64,000 bases of DNA. Origin: Candidatus Binatia bacterium (GTDB taxonomy: Bacteria > Desulfobacterota > Binatia > HRBIN30). Both the position numbers and the translations under genes were made by a program. Where the stretch lies: contig JAOAHD010000007.1 in the NCBI GenBank assembly GCA_026415395.1, positions 981,972 through 1,045,971 of the forward strand, written 5' to 3'. Below are positions 33,823 through 43,801 of the stretch, piece after piece (position 1 is the stretch's first letter; each line of letters starts with the position of its first letter). The notes under the pieces were generated by a model. The model had not been told where the DNA came from and searched no databases. It was given only the letters and a program-made list of their open reading frames with translations.

Positions 33823-33900
33823 CGGGGTGTGCGAGGAGCTCGCTTCAAGAAGCAGCCAGCGGCTCCGCCATTGCCGATCTTTAGGGCTTACGGCGTGTGC

Positions 33901-34563
33901 TTAACTTTCCTGGCCTGCGTGAGCGCGCAGGCGCTGAAACAAAGCCTGTTTGTAGTGATCGATCAGGGCCTTACTCTCGAGCGGTGACTCCCCCAACATA
34001 AACTGTTGCGCGAGCACACCCACGAGCGTGACTAGGATAAGCGCTGCTTCCCGCGCGGGGTCCAACTCCGGACGAAACACGCGGCGCTGCTGCCCCCGCG
34101 CGATAATCTCTGCGAACGATTCACGAAACGCGCGGTAGAGGCCGTTTACCCGCTGCACGCTGTCGCTGCTTGCGCCGCCGGGCGATGGCTCTGCGCTAGC
34201 TAATTCGCCGCGGAGCATCAGCGTCATGAAGAAGCGAACCGAGTACACGTTGTCGTTGACGAACTGGTAGAACGACTCGATGAGCCGTCCGATCTGCTCA
34301 GGTTCCTCTAGTCCAGCAAGCTCCTCACGGTCGATGTGGTAGGGCTCCAAGTTCTTTTGTAGGGCACTGAGGTAAAGCTGACGCTTGTTATCGAAGTGCC
34401 AGAAGATCAGTGCCTTACTTACCTTCGCTGCACGCGCCACTTGAGCCAACGACGTCGACTCGTAGCCGCGTTCCGCGAACAGACGAGCGGCAGCGGCCAG
34501 AATCTTCTCCCGCGCGGCACGGATGTCTTCGGGCGGACGGTGGCTTTCCTCGGTCATGTTCAT
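33901..34563 (-). CDS. TetR-family transcriptional regulator
   Basis: 220 residues. The DNA-binding helix-turn-helix is typical: REKILAAAARLFAERGYESTSLAQVARAA, then VSKALIFWHFDNKRQLYLSAL (residues about 18-70). The rest is a helical ligand-binding dimer domain (LEEPEQIGRLIESFYQFVND and SFAEIIARGQQRRVFRPELD). The start may be ATG 34563 or 34557. It is monocistronic and convergent with nrdJ. The ligand and targets are unknown; the DNA on its upstream side belongs to a 120 bp gap with no obvious operator. Confidence 0.93.
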   Translation of the reverse strand: MNMTEESHRPPEDIRAAREKILAAAARLFAERGYESTSLAQVARAAKVSKALIFWHFDNKRQLYLSALQKNLEPYHIDREELAGLEEPEQIGRLIESFYQFVNDNVYSVRFFMTLMLRGELASAEPSPGGASSDSVQRVNGLYRAFRESFAEIIARGQQRRVFRPELDPAREAALILVTLVGVLAQQFMLGESPLESKALIDHYKQALFQRLRAHAGQES

Positions 34564-34683
34564 CCCCTACGGAAACAGCCGAATTGAGTCAACGAAGAGA
34601 AGGAGCCAAAGAAGTTGTATATCGTTCCCTGCCCTTGGGTGCACAGAGGAAACTCTGTGGTTGGCTGCGCCTTCGGTATCGAC

Positions 34684-35928
34684 TCAATGCTCTGGCCTGG
34701 GCCGGCCCAGCGCTAAAGCAGCGAAGTGGCGCAAGCTTTCGTCGGGATGCTCAGCGGCTACGCGCTCCAAGATGGGTCGCGCGGTATTGCCCATTTCAGC
34801 CAAAGCAAGAAGGGCCGCCGCGGCGTAGCGAGAATTTCCACTGGAGAGCGCGTCTTCCAGGTGTGGGATGGCGCCTGGTCCAACCCGCGCTGCGCTGGTG
34901 GCAGCGGCACGGCGCACAGACTCGTCCCGATCATCCATCAGTCTCAGCAGGCGCGTCAAGTGATCGGGTATCGGCGCGAGCGACTGCGCCAGTGCGCGCC
35001 GCACGCTCGGTGCTGGATCGACAGCGAGCTTCTCGATGAGGTCGGCCAGCGCGAAACTTCCGGCCGCGCGAGCGGCAAGGATGCGCCAGTCCTCTCGGGG
35101 ATCACCCGCCCAAGCCGCAGCGGGCTCGACAATGGCTGGATCACGCCAAGAGAGCAAGGCATCCCAAGCCTGCGCTGCCAACTCGTCGTTGTGCGATCGG
35201 GCGAGATGCAACACCGGCTCCCGCAGAATTCGCAAGCTCCGCTTGCGGACGAGAGACAACGCACTCTGCCGGACGGTAGGCTCAGTGTGACGCAGAGCTC
35301 TGGTGAGCGCGTCGATCACATCAGGGTCTTGGAGCTGCATGTCGTCCGCACTACTGGCCAGAATTTCCAGTGCAGCTACAGACAAGCGCGCCTCACCGAG
35401 AGCAGCGATTTGGGCGAGCGCTCTGGTACCGGCGATTCCAGCGCGGACGCTGGGCTCGAGGGTCACATAGTTTTTCAGAGAGTCAAGGGAAGCCGGGCCA
35501 GGGCTGCGGACAAAGGCGTCGCCATTGGCGGCAACGCTGAAGATCTTTTTAGAACGCACCTGCGGGGGAAAGCGGTGGAGCCACAAGCTGGTCGAAGATA
35601 GCGGGGCCAGGGCGAGGAGCACTTGGTCGTTGCGAGAAAACCGTGGCGGCCTGCGGGAAGCTAGTTCCTCCCACGCAATCTCCACACGTTCCCCTCGGGC
35701 TAGCGGGCCCGAGAGAGATTCCTCCACAGTGACCACAGCACGGTAGCCGACCCGGTCGATGCGGGCGACCCGTTCGATTCGCACGACGGCGTACCCACTG
35801 GCGACCGACACGGCTCCGAGCAGCGCGGCTGGATCCTCCTGCGCTGGCGGCGCCTGTTCTGCTTGGCGACAACCGTAAAGGGTTAGGACGACGCAAAGAT
35901 AGATGGAGAGGACCGTTGGCCACCACAT
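34684..35928 (-). CDS. HEAT-repeat lipoprotein
   Basis: 414 residues. A lipoprotein signal is clear: PTVLSIYLCVVLTLYGC with lipobox YGC. Residues 40-140 form a beta-rich region (SGYAVVRIERVARIDRVGYRAVVTVE). The C-terminal 200 residues are built of alpha-helical HEAT-type repeats (DPDVIDALTRALRHTEPTVRQSAL, VDPAPSVRRALAQSL and ESVRRAAATSAARVG). It would be a periplasmic or surface scaffold. It is 9 bp after the CehA-like lipoprotein, so both are probably one transcript of outer-layer proteins. Confidence 0.82.
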   Translation of the reverse strand: MWWPTVLSIYLCVVLTLYGCRQAEQAPPAQEDPAALLGAVSVASGYAVVRIERVARIDRVGYRAVVTVEESLSGPLARGERVEIAWEELASRRPPRFSRNDQVLLALAPLSSTSLWLHRFPPQVRSKKIFSVAANGDAFVRSPGPASLDSLKNYVTLEPSVRAGIAGTRALAQIAALGEARLSVAALEILASSADDMQLQDPDVIDALTRALRHTEPTVRQSALSLVRKRSLRILREPVLHLARSHNDELAAQAWDALLSWRDPAIVEPAAAWAGDPREDWRILAARAAGSFALADLIEKLAVDPAPSVRRALAQSLAPIPDHLTRLLRLMDDRDESVRRAAATSAARVGPGAIPHLEDALSSGNSRYAAAALLALAEMGNTARPILERVAAEHPDESLRHFAALALGRPRPEH

Positions 35929-35937
35929 GGCCGCTGA

Positions 35938-38925
35938 TTAGCGGCTAGCCAAAGGCGCTTGGAAGCCCGGCGTGCCATCGACGTCTGCGTACAGAGCATT
36001 GGTGGCCGCAAGTGCCAAGGTTCCCAGCTCTCCGAGATTTCCATCCAGCAAATCGGCCAAAGTACGGTTACTCTCGGCGCGCAGATCTCTGGCAAACACC
36101 GGGAACATGGGCTTGGACACCCCATCGGTGCCTTTGACAACCACGACAAACCAGGTGTCTTGAGTTAGGTCACGGAAAGGCACCCTGATCAGCGTTTCCC
36201 AACGAGAGGCATTGGCAACGCCGCTGCGGACCATCACTTGATCCCGATCGAAGTCGGTTCCGAGGCGCAACACGCGCGTGGGTACTGCGCCAAAGAGCGT
36301 TGGTACGCCGTCGACTCGCAGAGCGGGCTCGGTCGTGGCATTGGCGTAAATCTCAATGGTGTCGTACTCGGCCCACAGCGGCGCTTGGACGTGGATTTCC
36401 AAGTCCACGGCACCATTCGTGCTCGTCACGTCCGTGCTCCCCTGCAGGGAAAAGTCGGCAACACCTCCAGATCCATCCGCCGCAAGGAGACGCGCCTGCA
36501 CGTATGGTCCTTGCCCGCCGACGGCTTTCCCTGCCTTGACCGCACGGGTGAGCTCAGCAGGATCGATCAAGTTCGGCTCATCGCTCGAGGCTGGCGTCCA
36601 GGTACGTGCACCGGCCGTGTTGAGGTTGCGAAACTCGTGCGTGTCGGTGTCGGCAATAAAAGTCGTTCGCAGTCCTTGGTTGAGATGATTCATCCAAATC
36701 CCAATGCGCTGCTGGAGAAACTGCGCTTGGTGGCTCCGCCCGGCGCCATTCCAAAGCTCGAGCGCGGGGAACGGGAAGAAGAGATTTCCGCCGTTGGGAT
36801 CGAGCCGAAAAGCCAAGCGTTGTTCCGCGCTCAAGAAGGTTTGCGGGGGAACGAGCGACGTATCGATCCTAAGCGGCGAGAAGAAACTGTCGATGTGGTT
36901 AATTTGGATCGTTGTCTCTGGCAAGCTGTTCGGGCCATGGACCGCTAATTCATACAGCTCGGCGGGCGATAGGCTGTACGAGCCGTACTGCGGGAAATCT
37001 CTGCCCGGAGGGGCGGCTTTGGCCCAATCCGTGGAGCCACGCGATGGGCGGGTAGGATCGATCCTCAAGGGATACGCATTGAAGTGGCCGTAATCCCACG
37101 TGGTGATTTCCTCCCCAATCGTCGCATGCACGAAGTTTCGAAGACCGAGTCGCTCAATCACTGGCGTCAGATCAGTGTGGGCATGGTGATCGGTCACGAT
37201 CACATTGTCCACGCCCTCCCCGGCAAACTGCAGGGCCCGGTCAGTCAGGTTGACGCGCGAGTCCGCACTGTGAATCGTGTGCACGTGGTAGTCTGCAGAG
37301 ATGAAGCCCGAGGTATCCACAACGCGGACGATTTCCGCTCGGACGGCAGTTGTCTGCCCAGCGGTGATTTCAATCGGGTGCTCAAACACTGAGTACTCTG
37401 GGCCCCTGGAAACGAACACCTGGTACTGGCCGGGTTCGACATCGAATTCCACCGTGCCGTCAGCCCCAGTATACTCCAGCCATACGATGCCAAACGGCAC
37501 CGGGTCGAAGCCGACGTCGAAGAACGTTCCGGTGCGAACTTGGCCGGCAATCGAATCGAGGGTGATGATCGGTTCAGGGCTCGGGTCGAACCCGACAACG
37601 GTCACCCGTGCCGGAACCGGGCGTGGAGAACTGGAGGGGTTCGTCGGCAGCTCCTGGACTTCGACTCGCAGCCGTCCTGTGGCGGGAAGTTCCATGTGCA
37701 ACTCGGAGGTTTCACCGGCTTGGATCGTCACGCTGTGGAACACTGGGCTCGCGCTTCCACCCTCATACATGTAGCCGCGGCGGGCGGCGGCTACTTGGTA
37801 CGTGCCCTCGGGAAGTTCTCCCGTGAAGCAGCCGTCCGGCCCGGTCACAAACGGCGCGACGACGCCGCGACCGCGCAAAACACTGACCCGGCTTCCTGCG
37901 AGCAGTTGTCCGCCCGCATGCACGCAACCGCGCAACGTGCCGGTGGCGACGCCCTTAACCTCGGTTTCTGCCGTAACGATGTCCCCGCCGCTCCCTTCGC
38001 CAACTACGAAGTACCGGGTGTAGCTCCGCGAGCCGCGGGCAGGCACAACAAAATTCGGGTTTTCGCCAAAGATGACCCGGATGATCGACTGGCTTTGCAT
38101 GACGTAGGACACGCCCGAAACGCTGAAGAAGCTCGACCGGGGCTCCGGGGAGCCAGGAATCGGCAGCGGGACGAGGCCGTAGCTCACGCCCTGCGCTTCA
38201 CCGTAGCCGATGTAAGTTAGCACTCCCAAATTTGCTGTGAGGATCTCACCCAAGCCGGCGTTGGAGCTTGTCCATTGTTCGAGCTCACCCGAGCCGTTGA
38301 TGTAGTCCCCGACGTAGAGGCCAAGGTCACGGTCCTCGTTGTTGAAGACCGTGGTGACCATCTTCACGTAGGGCTTATCGGGCTCCAGAATGTAGTCCGT
38401 GCAGGCTTCAATGTCGTAGTCCTTGTCGTCCGCCGAATCGGGAAACGTGAGCCCTGCACCGCGGATGATCGTCGACGGATTGACGAAGTCGAGTACGTCA
38501 TCCGGTCCGCACGTTCGAATGATGGCGGCTGTTCCGTCCTGCCCATCATTGATGATTTCCACGGTTTGCGCGTTGATCACTGTTTCGATGTTGAGCGCGG
38601 GTTGAATTTCGAGAAAGTTATCGTTGCCTGGTTTCGCAACCAGCTCGGCATCGATGATGTTGCCTCCGAAGGTGCCGACGCTGTAAAGATCTCGCTGTCC
38701 GACGTTTTGGATAACGAAGCGCGCCACGTTGTTGGCCAACAGATAGTCGCCAATGCGGCCATGGGCTAAGGGCCCGCGCAAGAGATCCGCTTCGTTCGTG
38801 ATCCTGCGAGCAATCGCTCGGGACGGAGGGAGTTGGTCCCCCGGAGGCTCGCCATCGGAGCCACATCCAGAAATGGCCGCCAACGTCAGCAAGGCGAGAA
38901 CAATCTGCTGTCTGCGTGAGTCCAC
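35938..38925 (-). CDS. Large lipoprotein with CehA/McbA-type PHP metallohydrolase domain
   Basis: 995 residues. The lipoprotein signal is IVLALLTLAAISGC. The first 300 residues are beta-rich (LLRGPLAHGRIGDYLLANNVARFVIQNVGQ). A carboxypeptidase-regulatory-like repeat lies near 330-400 (GTLRGCVHAGGQLLAGSRVSV). The PHP metal site is in the second half: FISADYHVHTIHSADS around residue 545 with its HxH pair, then NVIVTDHHAHTDLT and EITTWDYGHFNAYPL. The fold matches the CehA/McbA family, which includes carbaryl hydrolase; the real substrate is unknown. The last third (LEIHVQAPLWAEYDTIEIYAN) looks like a sandwich domain. It is the first gene of a two-lipoprotein unit. Confidence 0.85.
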   Translation of the reverse strand: MDSRRQQIVLALLTLAAISGCGSDGEPPGDQLPPSRAIARRITNEADLLRGPLAHGRIGDYLLANNVARFVIQNVGQRDLYSVGTFGGNIIDAELVAKPGNDNFLEIQPALNIETVINAQTVEIINDGQDGTAAIIRTCGPDDVLDFVNPSTIIRGAGLTFPDSADDKDYDIEACTDYILEPDKPYVKMVTTVFNNEDRDLGLYVGDYINGSGELEQWTSSNAGLGEILTANLGVLTYIGYGEAQGVSYGLVPLPIPGSPEPRSSFFSVSGVSYVMQSQSIIRVIFGENPNFVVPARGSRSYTRYFVVGEGSGGDIVTAETEVKGVATGTLRGCVHAGGQLLAGSRVSVLRGRGVVAPFVTGPDGCFTGELPEGTYQVAAARRGYMYEGGSASPVFHSVTIQAGETSELHMELPATGRLRVEVQELPTNPSSSPRPVPARVTVVGFDPSPEPIITLDSIAGQVRTGTFFDVGFDPVPFGIVWLEYTGADGTVEFDVEPGQYQVFVSRGPEYSVFEHPIEITAGQTTAVRAEIVRVVDTSGFISADYHVHTIHSADSRVNLTDRALQFAGEGVDNVIVTDHHAHTDLTPVIERLGLRNFVHATIGEEITTWDYGHFNAYPLRIDPTRPSRGSTDWAKAAPPGRDFPQYGSYSLSPAELYELAVHGPNSLPETTIQINHIDSFFSPLRIDTSLVPPQTFLSAEQRLAFRLDPNGGNLFFPFPALELWNGAGRSHQAQFLQQRIGIWMNHLNQGLRTTFIADTDTHEFRNLNTAGARTWTPASSDEPNLIDPAELTRAVKAGKAVGGQGPYVQARLLAADGSGGVADFSLQGSTDVTSTNGAVDLEIHVQAPLWAEYDTIEIYANATTEPALRVDGVPTLFGAVPTRVLRLGTDFDRDQVMVRSGVANASRWETLIRVPFRDLTQDTWFVVVVKGTDGVSKPMFPVFARDLRAESNRTLADLLDGNLGELGTLALAATNALYADVDGTPGFQAPLASR

Positions 38926-39096
38926 CGCGCTCTCCTCTTCGATGACAAATCCGTGAAGCTAGCGTTACTACATTGAGCGAGCAGTGCGGGCAAGCGGGCG
39001 AATGGGGCTGGGTGTGGATCCCTCCTCGGGCCGAAGCCGTTCGTACGACTGGTGGGTACGCTGGACACGAAGTGGCGCGCAGCGTAATGGGGCCCC

Positions 39097-40554
39097 ATGA
39101 GCGGTGTTTGGATCGACGGGGATGCAACCGAGCAGGCGGCAGCCGTGCGTGCTGGCGAGGTGAAGGCTGAGGAGCTTGTCGAAGCTGCAATCGCTCGCAT
39201 TGAGGAGCTGAATCCACAGATCAACGCAGTGGTCATCCCGCTGTTCGAGCGTGCACTGGAGGCAGCGCGGCAACCGCTCCCTGCAGGGCCATTTCGCGGG
39301 GTCCCATTTCTTCTCAAAGACCTGCTTTGCCACACGGCCGGGGATCCTTTTCATTGCGGTTCCAACTATCTCAAGCGGCGGAATTTTCGTGCCACGCAAG
39401 ACACCTACCTCGCGCAGCGTTTTCGCGCGGCCGGATTCGTGTTGGTGGGTAAGACAAACGTTCCGGAGTTCGGCCCGATCCCGAGTACCGAGCCTTTGGC
39501 ATACGGACCCACCCGGAACCCTTGGAGTTTGGAGCACTCGCCGGGAGGTTCCAGCGGCGGCTCGGCAGCGGCGGTTGCGGCTCGGATGGTCGCGGTAGCA
39601 CACGGTAACGATGGCGGGGGTTCGATCCGGATCCCCGCTAGCGCCACCGGACTTTTTGGGTTGAAGCCAAGCCGTGGCCGAGTCTCTCTGGGACCAGAGT
39701 GGGGCGATTTATGGGATGGTGCTGTTGCCGAACATGTGCTCACAGTATCGGTTCGCGACTCGGCGGCGATTCTGGATTGGATTAGCAGGCCGATGCCCGG
39801 AGACCCTGTTGTTGCTCCGCCGCCCTCGAGGTCGTTTGCCGAGGCTGCTCGTAGTGTTCCTCCACCGCTTCGCATCGGTTACCTCGACCACGTGCCAAGT
39901 GGATGGGCTACGGTGCATCCTGATTGCAAGGAGGCGGTCAGGAGCGCGGCCAAGCTTTTGGAACAACTAGGGCACCATGTAGAGGAAGCGTACCCGCTGG
40001 CGCTGCAAGAGGCTGCGTTGCAGCAGCACTTCGGCACCATTGTAATGGCATCGCTGGCGGCAGAAATAGCCCACTGGTTAGAGCTGATTGGGGATCCGCC
40101 CTGCGATGACGATTTTGAGCCGCATACGAAGTACCTCCTGGCCGGAGGGCGGGAAATTTCGGCAGTCCGTTGGATCGAATCGCATGTTTGGCTGCAGCGT
40201 TTTGCCCGACGTGTTTTGAGCTGGTGGGAGTCAGGGTTCGATGTGTTGCTGACTCCCACGATGGCGGAGCCACCGCCTCGGCTGGGAGAGATGTGTGCGA
40301 CGCCAGAGGACCCGATGCGCGGCTTTCAGCGCAGCATCCCAATGGTTGCGTTTACGGCTCCGTTCAACGTGACTGGCCAGCCGGCGGCTTCGTTGCCTCT
40401 ACACTGGGCTCCCTCGGGGCTCCCGATCGGCGTGCAGATCGTGGCCGCCTACGGGCGTGAGGACTTGCTCTTCTCGTTGGCGGCGCAGGTGGAAGAAGCC
40501 CGCCCCTGGATTGGGCGTCAACCGCCGCTTTGCGCAAAGAGCGGAAGATCGTAA
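39097..40554 (+). CDS. Amidase-signature hydrolase
   Basis: The 485-residue enzyme hydrolyses amide bonds by a Ser-cisSer-Lys triad. The residues are Lys74 in FLLKDL, cis-Ser152 in PGGSSGGSAAAV and nucleophile Ser176 in NDGGGSIRIPAS. The Gly-rich signature SSGGSAAAVAARMVAVAHG is intact and the C-terminal helix region is present. No signal peptide is seen, so it is cytoplasmic. It precedes an enoyl-CoA hydratase by 21 bp on the same strand; the two probably belong to a catabolic unit for an amide or ester-linked compound. Confidence 0.94.
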   Translation: MSGVWIDGDATEQAAAVRAGEVKAEELVEAAIARIEELNPQINAVVIPLFERALEAARQPLPAGPFRGVPFLLKDLLCHTAGDPFHCGSNYLKRRNFRATQDTYLAQRFRAAGFVLVGKTNVPEFGPIPSTEPLAYGPTRNPWSLEHSPGGSSGGSAAAVAARMVAVAHGNDGGGSIRIPASATGLFGLKPSRGRVSLGPEWGDLWDGAVAEHVLTVSVRDSAAILDWISRPMPGDPVVAPPPSRSFAEAARSVPPPLRIGYLDHVPSGWATVHPDCKEAVRSAAKLLEQLGHHVEEAYPLALQEAALQQHFGTIVMASLAAEIAHWLELIGDPPCDDDFEPHTKYLLAGGREISAVRWIESHVWLQRFARRVLSWWESGFDVLLTPTMAEPPPRLGEMCATPEDPMRGFQRSIPMVAFTAPFNVTGQPAASLPLHWAPSGLPIGVQIVAAYGREDLLFSLAAQVEEARPWIGRQPPLCAKSGRS

Positions 40555-40575
40555 CGTTGCGACGGAGGGAGGAAG

Positions 40576-41391
40576 GTGACCTTCGAAACGCTCTTATACG
40601 AAGAGAAAGATGGCGTTGCGTGGGTGACGCTGAATCGTCCCGAACGGCTCAATGCGTTCAACGCAAAGATGCAACAAGAGTTGCATGACCTTTGGCGCTC
40701 CCTTCGGGAACGTGACGAGGTGCGCTGTGTGGTCCTAACCGGTGCGGGGGAGAAGGCCTTTTGCACAGGGATCGATCGTGACGAGGTGCTGGGCGAACAG
40801 AAGCGCGCGGACGCAGTGCGAGTTGGCGCGGCTTCCTCGCCCTTTATGTTCGATGATCCTGCCGCGTACATTGGCCCGAAGACGTGTGATTTGTGGAAAC
40901 CAGTGATTGCAGCAGTTAACGGGATGGCGTGCGGCGGTGCGTTTTACCTTCTCGGCGAGGTCGAGTTCATCATTGCCGCTGACCACGCGACGTTCTTCGA
41001 CCCGCATGTCACCTACGGAATGGCGGCAGTGTTCGAGCCGATGCACATGCTGCAAAAAATGCCTTTTCACGAAATCATGCGCCTCAGCCTACTGGGAAAT
41101 CACGAGCGGATGTCGGCCAAGCGGGCGTACGAAATCGGGCTTGTATCGGAGGTCGTTCCCATGGCCGAACTCCGTGCCGCCGCAGCATGGGCCGCACAAG
41201 CTATCGCCAGTGCACCGCCACGGGCAATCCAGGCAACAGTGAGAGCGCTTTGGACCGCGCGCGAACTTTCCCGCTCGCAAGCCCTGGCCCTTGGGTTTGC
41301 CTTCATTGGACTAGGAACCGATCGAGCAGCACTCGAAGCTGGACAGGCACAATTCCGCTCGGGTAAGCGCATTCAATGGAAACTCCGCTAG
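40576..41391 (+). CDS. Enoyl-CoA hydratase/isomerase family protein
   Basis: 271 residues from GTG 40576 (GGAGGGAGGAAG upstream). The crotonase fold is recognised by WVTLNRPERLNAFNAKMQQEL, the oxyanion segments VVLTGAGEKAFCTGID and NGMACGGAFYLLGEVEFI, and an acidic pocket region HVTYGMAAVFEP. The Glu/Glu pair of true hydratases is not complete: the second active position has Ala in GMAAVFEP, so hydratase, isomerase or hydrolase activity cannot be assigned. It follows the amidase. Confidence 0.92.
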   Translation: MTFETLLYEEKDGVAWVTLNRPERLNAFNAKMQQELHDLWRSLRERDEVRCVVLTGAGEKAFCTGIDRDEVLGEQKRADAVRVGAASSPFMFDDPAAYIGPKTCDLWKPVIAAVNGMACGGAFYLLGEVEFIIAADHATFFDPHVTYGMAAVFEPMHMLQKMPFHEIMRLSLLGNHERMSAKRAYEIGLVSEVVPMAELRAAAAWAAQAIASAPPRAIQATVRALWTARELSRSQALALGFAFIGLGTDRAALEAGQAQFRSGKRIQWKLR

Positions 41392-41565
41392 CTTTGTTGC
41401 GGGTGTTTCCCGAAGGTTCTCCCAGCGGCGGCCTGTTGCCCTAGTTAGCGACGAACGAGACCTGGAACATCGGCCTTTAAATTTTGATTGCGTGTGTGGA
41501 GGCTTCTTGTTTTGTTGATGGAGCCATGACCCACGCAATGACGGGCGATATGTTCAAGTTTTGGG

Positions 41566-43710
41566 GTGTGCTCGATGCCTGAGGCATTGGAGCTGCCTGG
41601 CAGTCGCTTGCAGGAGGAGGGCGAGGGTGGGCCCGAGGCATCCCAAGCGCTGTCCGTCGTGAGAGTTTTGGTGGTGGAGGATAATCCCGTATACGCGCGC
41701 GTGGTACGGGCCTGGTTGGAGAGCGCGACAGAGCCGGGCGGGCAACAGTACCTGGTGACAATTGCGGAGTCCTTGGCTTCGGCTGCCGCCGCGCTCCAGC
41801 AAGCATCGTTCGATGCCATCTTACTCGACCTCATGTTACCCGACTGCCCGCGGGAAGAGACGCTGACCCGGGTGCGGGCTCTATCCGTCGCGCCGATCAT
41901 TGTCCTCAGTTCGGTGCGTGAGGCTGAGGCCGCAATCGACTCTCTGCGACGCGGTGCTCAGGACTACTTGGTGAAAGGTCAAGTGGATGCGGATCGCCTA
42001 CTACGCAGCCTTCGCTATGCGATCCATCGCCATGCTCTCGAGCGGGAGCTGCGCCGGCAGAACCAGGCGTTGCGCGCCTTGAGCGAATGCAACCAGCTTG
42101 TCGGCAGTGCGTTGACCGAGGAGGCACTGTACGCGGACGTTTGCAAGGTCATCGTGCGACGGGCGGGGTACCGCTTTGCTTGGATCGGTTTGGTGCAACC
42201 GGCGAGCCCGCCGTGGCTCCAACCGGTCGCGTGGCACGGCTTTGCCCCAAGCTACCTCGACGGCATTCGAATCACGATTGACGACTCAGCAACAGGCCGT
42301 GGGCCGGCGGCGCGGGCGATCCGGTTTGGCCGCAGCCAACGGGTCAGTGACGTGGTGAGCGACCCGCTGTTTGTTCCTTGGCGCGAGCGCGCGATACGTC
42401 ACGGGTATCGCTCGCTCATTGCGCTTCCCCTGGTGGTGCAGGGACGCGCAATTGGAGCGCTATGCGTTTACTCCGCACAAGCAGATGCTTTCGGTTCGAC
42501 GGCCGCGGAGTTGTTGGAAGAGTTAGTCGCGAACCTGGCGGTGGGTGTGGAGCGGTTGAGAGCAAGGGAGGAACGGGACCGAGCGGAACGAGAGCGGCGG
42601 GAGGCGGAGTCTCGTTTCCGTCTACTGGCGGAAATGTCGCCCGTGGGTGTGGTGTGTGGGTTGGCCGATGGTAGATGCCTTTACGTGAACGACCGTGCCT
42701 GCGAAATTCTCGGCTGGCCTCGCGAGGAGCTCCTGGGCACTGGCTGGCAACGGTTTATCTGTGAAAAAGACCGATCGAGGCTCCTGGAGGAATGGCTTGC
42801 CTGGGGCTCGAGGCCCGTGGCGGCAACGGAATTCCGCTTCCGCCGCGAAAGCGGAGAGTTGATTTGGCTGAACCTGCAGGTGGCGATGGTCCACGGGCGT
42901 GAAGCTGGGGGATTGGTGGTTGTGGGCACTGTAATGGATGTCACCGCCCGTCGGCGTGCGGAACACGCAGTTGAGGAGATGGCGCGCAACCTTGAGAAGA
43001 TGGTGATTGAACGAACGCGCCAATTAGAAAATGCCGTGCGGGAAATCGAGTCGTTCAATCACTCGCTGGCTCACGATATCCGGGGCCCTCTACGACGAGT
43101 GGTGGCGTACTGCGAGCTTCTTAAGTTGCGCTGCGCCCCTCAGCTTTCGCCCCAGGCAGTACAATACGTCAGCCTGATTCGGAGCAACGCCGCACACCTG
43201 GATCGCCTTGTTGACGATTTGCTCAACTTGGCGCGGGTTCGTACCCATCCTCTACGGTGCCGGGAAGTGGATTTATCGGAGACCAGTCGAAGAATCTTGC
43301 GATCGCTTGCCGAAGCCCACCCTGATCGACAAGTGGAATTTGCTGTCGCCGAAGGGGTTCGGGCATGGGCGGATCCAAACCTGCTTGAGGTGCTCTTGGG
43401 AAACCTGCTGGAGAACGCGTGGAAATATACCCAGTCGCGCGAAATTGCGCGGATCGAATTTGGCGTCGAGCAGGTCGGGTCGGAGCACGCTTATTATGTG
43501 CGGGACAACGGGTGTGGGTTCGAACCGGAATATGCCGACGAATTGTTCAAGCCATTCACGCGCTTTGCGAGTGGCGATGGGTTCGAAGGAACGGGGATTG
43601 GTCTCGCCACCGTGCAGCGGATTGTCGCGCGGCATGGCGGGCGCGTGTGGGCGCAGGGAGTGCCGGGGAAGGGCGCAACCTTTTATTTCACCTTGCCACC
43701 GCAGAATTGA
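41566..43710 (+). CDS. Hybrid signal protein: response regulator receiver, GAF, PAS and histidine kinase
   Basis: 714 residues; GTG 41566 or ATG 41575. Domains in order: a receiver domain (VVEDN, phospho-acceptor Asp88 in ILLDLMLPD, Lys137), then a GAF-like domain (EEALYADVCKVIVRRAGYRF) and a GAF/PAS-like second half. A PAS domain follows (AEMSPVGVVCGLADGRCLYVNDRACEILG), then HisKA with the His in NHSLAHDIRGPLRR and an ATPase with NLLENAWKYT and GTGIGLATVQRI. All catalytic residues seen are intact. The receiver at the N-terminus of a kinase is unusual; it could accept phosphate from another kinase and gate this one. No cognate regulator is adjacent. Confidence 0.9.
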   Translation: MCSMPEALELPGSRLQEEGEGGPEASQALSVVRVLVVEDNPVYARVVRAWLESATEPGGQQYLVTIAESLASAAAALQQASFDAILLDLMLPDCPREETLTRVRALSVAPIIVLSSVREAEAAIDSLRRGAQDYLVKGQVDADRLLRSLRYAIHRHALERELRRQNQALRALSECNQLVGSALTEEALYADVCKVIVRRAGYRFAWIGLVQPASPPWLQPVAWHGFAPSYLDGIRITIDDSATGRGPAARAIRFGRSQRVSDVVSDPLFVPWRERAIRHGYRSLIALPLVVQGRAIGALCVYSAQADAFGSTAAELLEELVANLAVGVERLRAREERDRAERERREAESRFRLLAEMSPVGVVCGLADGRCLYVNDRACEILGWPREELLGTGWQRFICEKDRSRLLEEWLAWGSRPVAATEFRFRRESGELIWLNLQVAMVHGREAGGLVVVGTVMDVTARRRAEHAVEEMARNLEKMVIERTRQLENAVREIESFNHSLAHDIRGPLRRVVAYCELLKLRCAPQLSPQAVQYVSLIRSNAAHLDRLVDDLLNLARVRTHPLRCREVDLSETSRRILRSLAEAHPDRQVEFAVAEGVRAWADPNLLEVLLGNLLENAWKYTQSREIARIEFGVEQVGSEHAYYVRDNGCGFEPEYADELFKPFTRFASGDGFEGTGIGLATVQRIVARHGGRVWAQGVPGKGATFYFTLPPQN

Positions 43711-43739
43711 GGGCCCCCACGAGTGGTGGGGTAGAGGCT

Positions 43740-43782
43740 CCCGAGCAGGTGCCGACCGGAATTCTGCCAGGCCCTGCTCGGG
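43740..43782. terminator. Inverted repeat between convergent genes
   Basis: CCCGAGCAGG at 43740-43749 and CCTGCTCGGG at 43773-43782 are perfect 10-base complements around a 23-base loop. They lie between the kinase (ends 43710) and the convergent cytochrome gene (ends 43802). A smaller hairpin (CCCCAC ... GTGGGG, 43715-43731) precedes it. There is no T-run, so termination is suggested, not shown. Confidence 0.45.
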
Positions 43783-43801
43783 TGATAACGAACGGAAGCC
43801 C

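Noticed and set aside
33901-34563. Link between the TetR regulator and nrdJ control
   Set aside because: The genes are convergent with a hairpin between them and the nrdJ promoter carries NrdR boxes instead.
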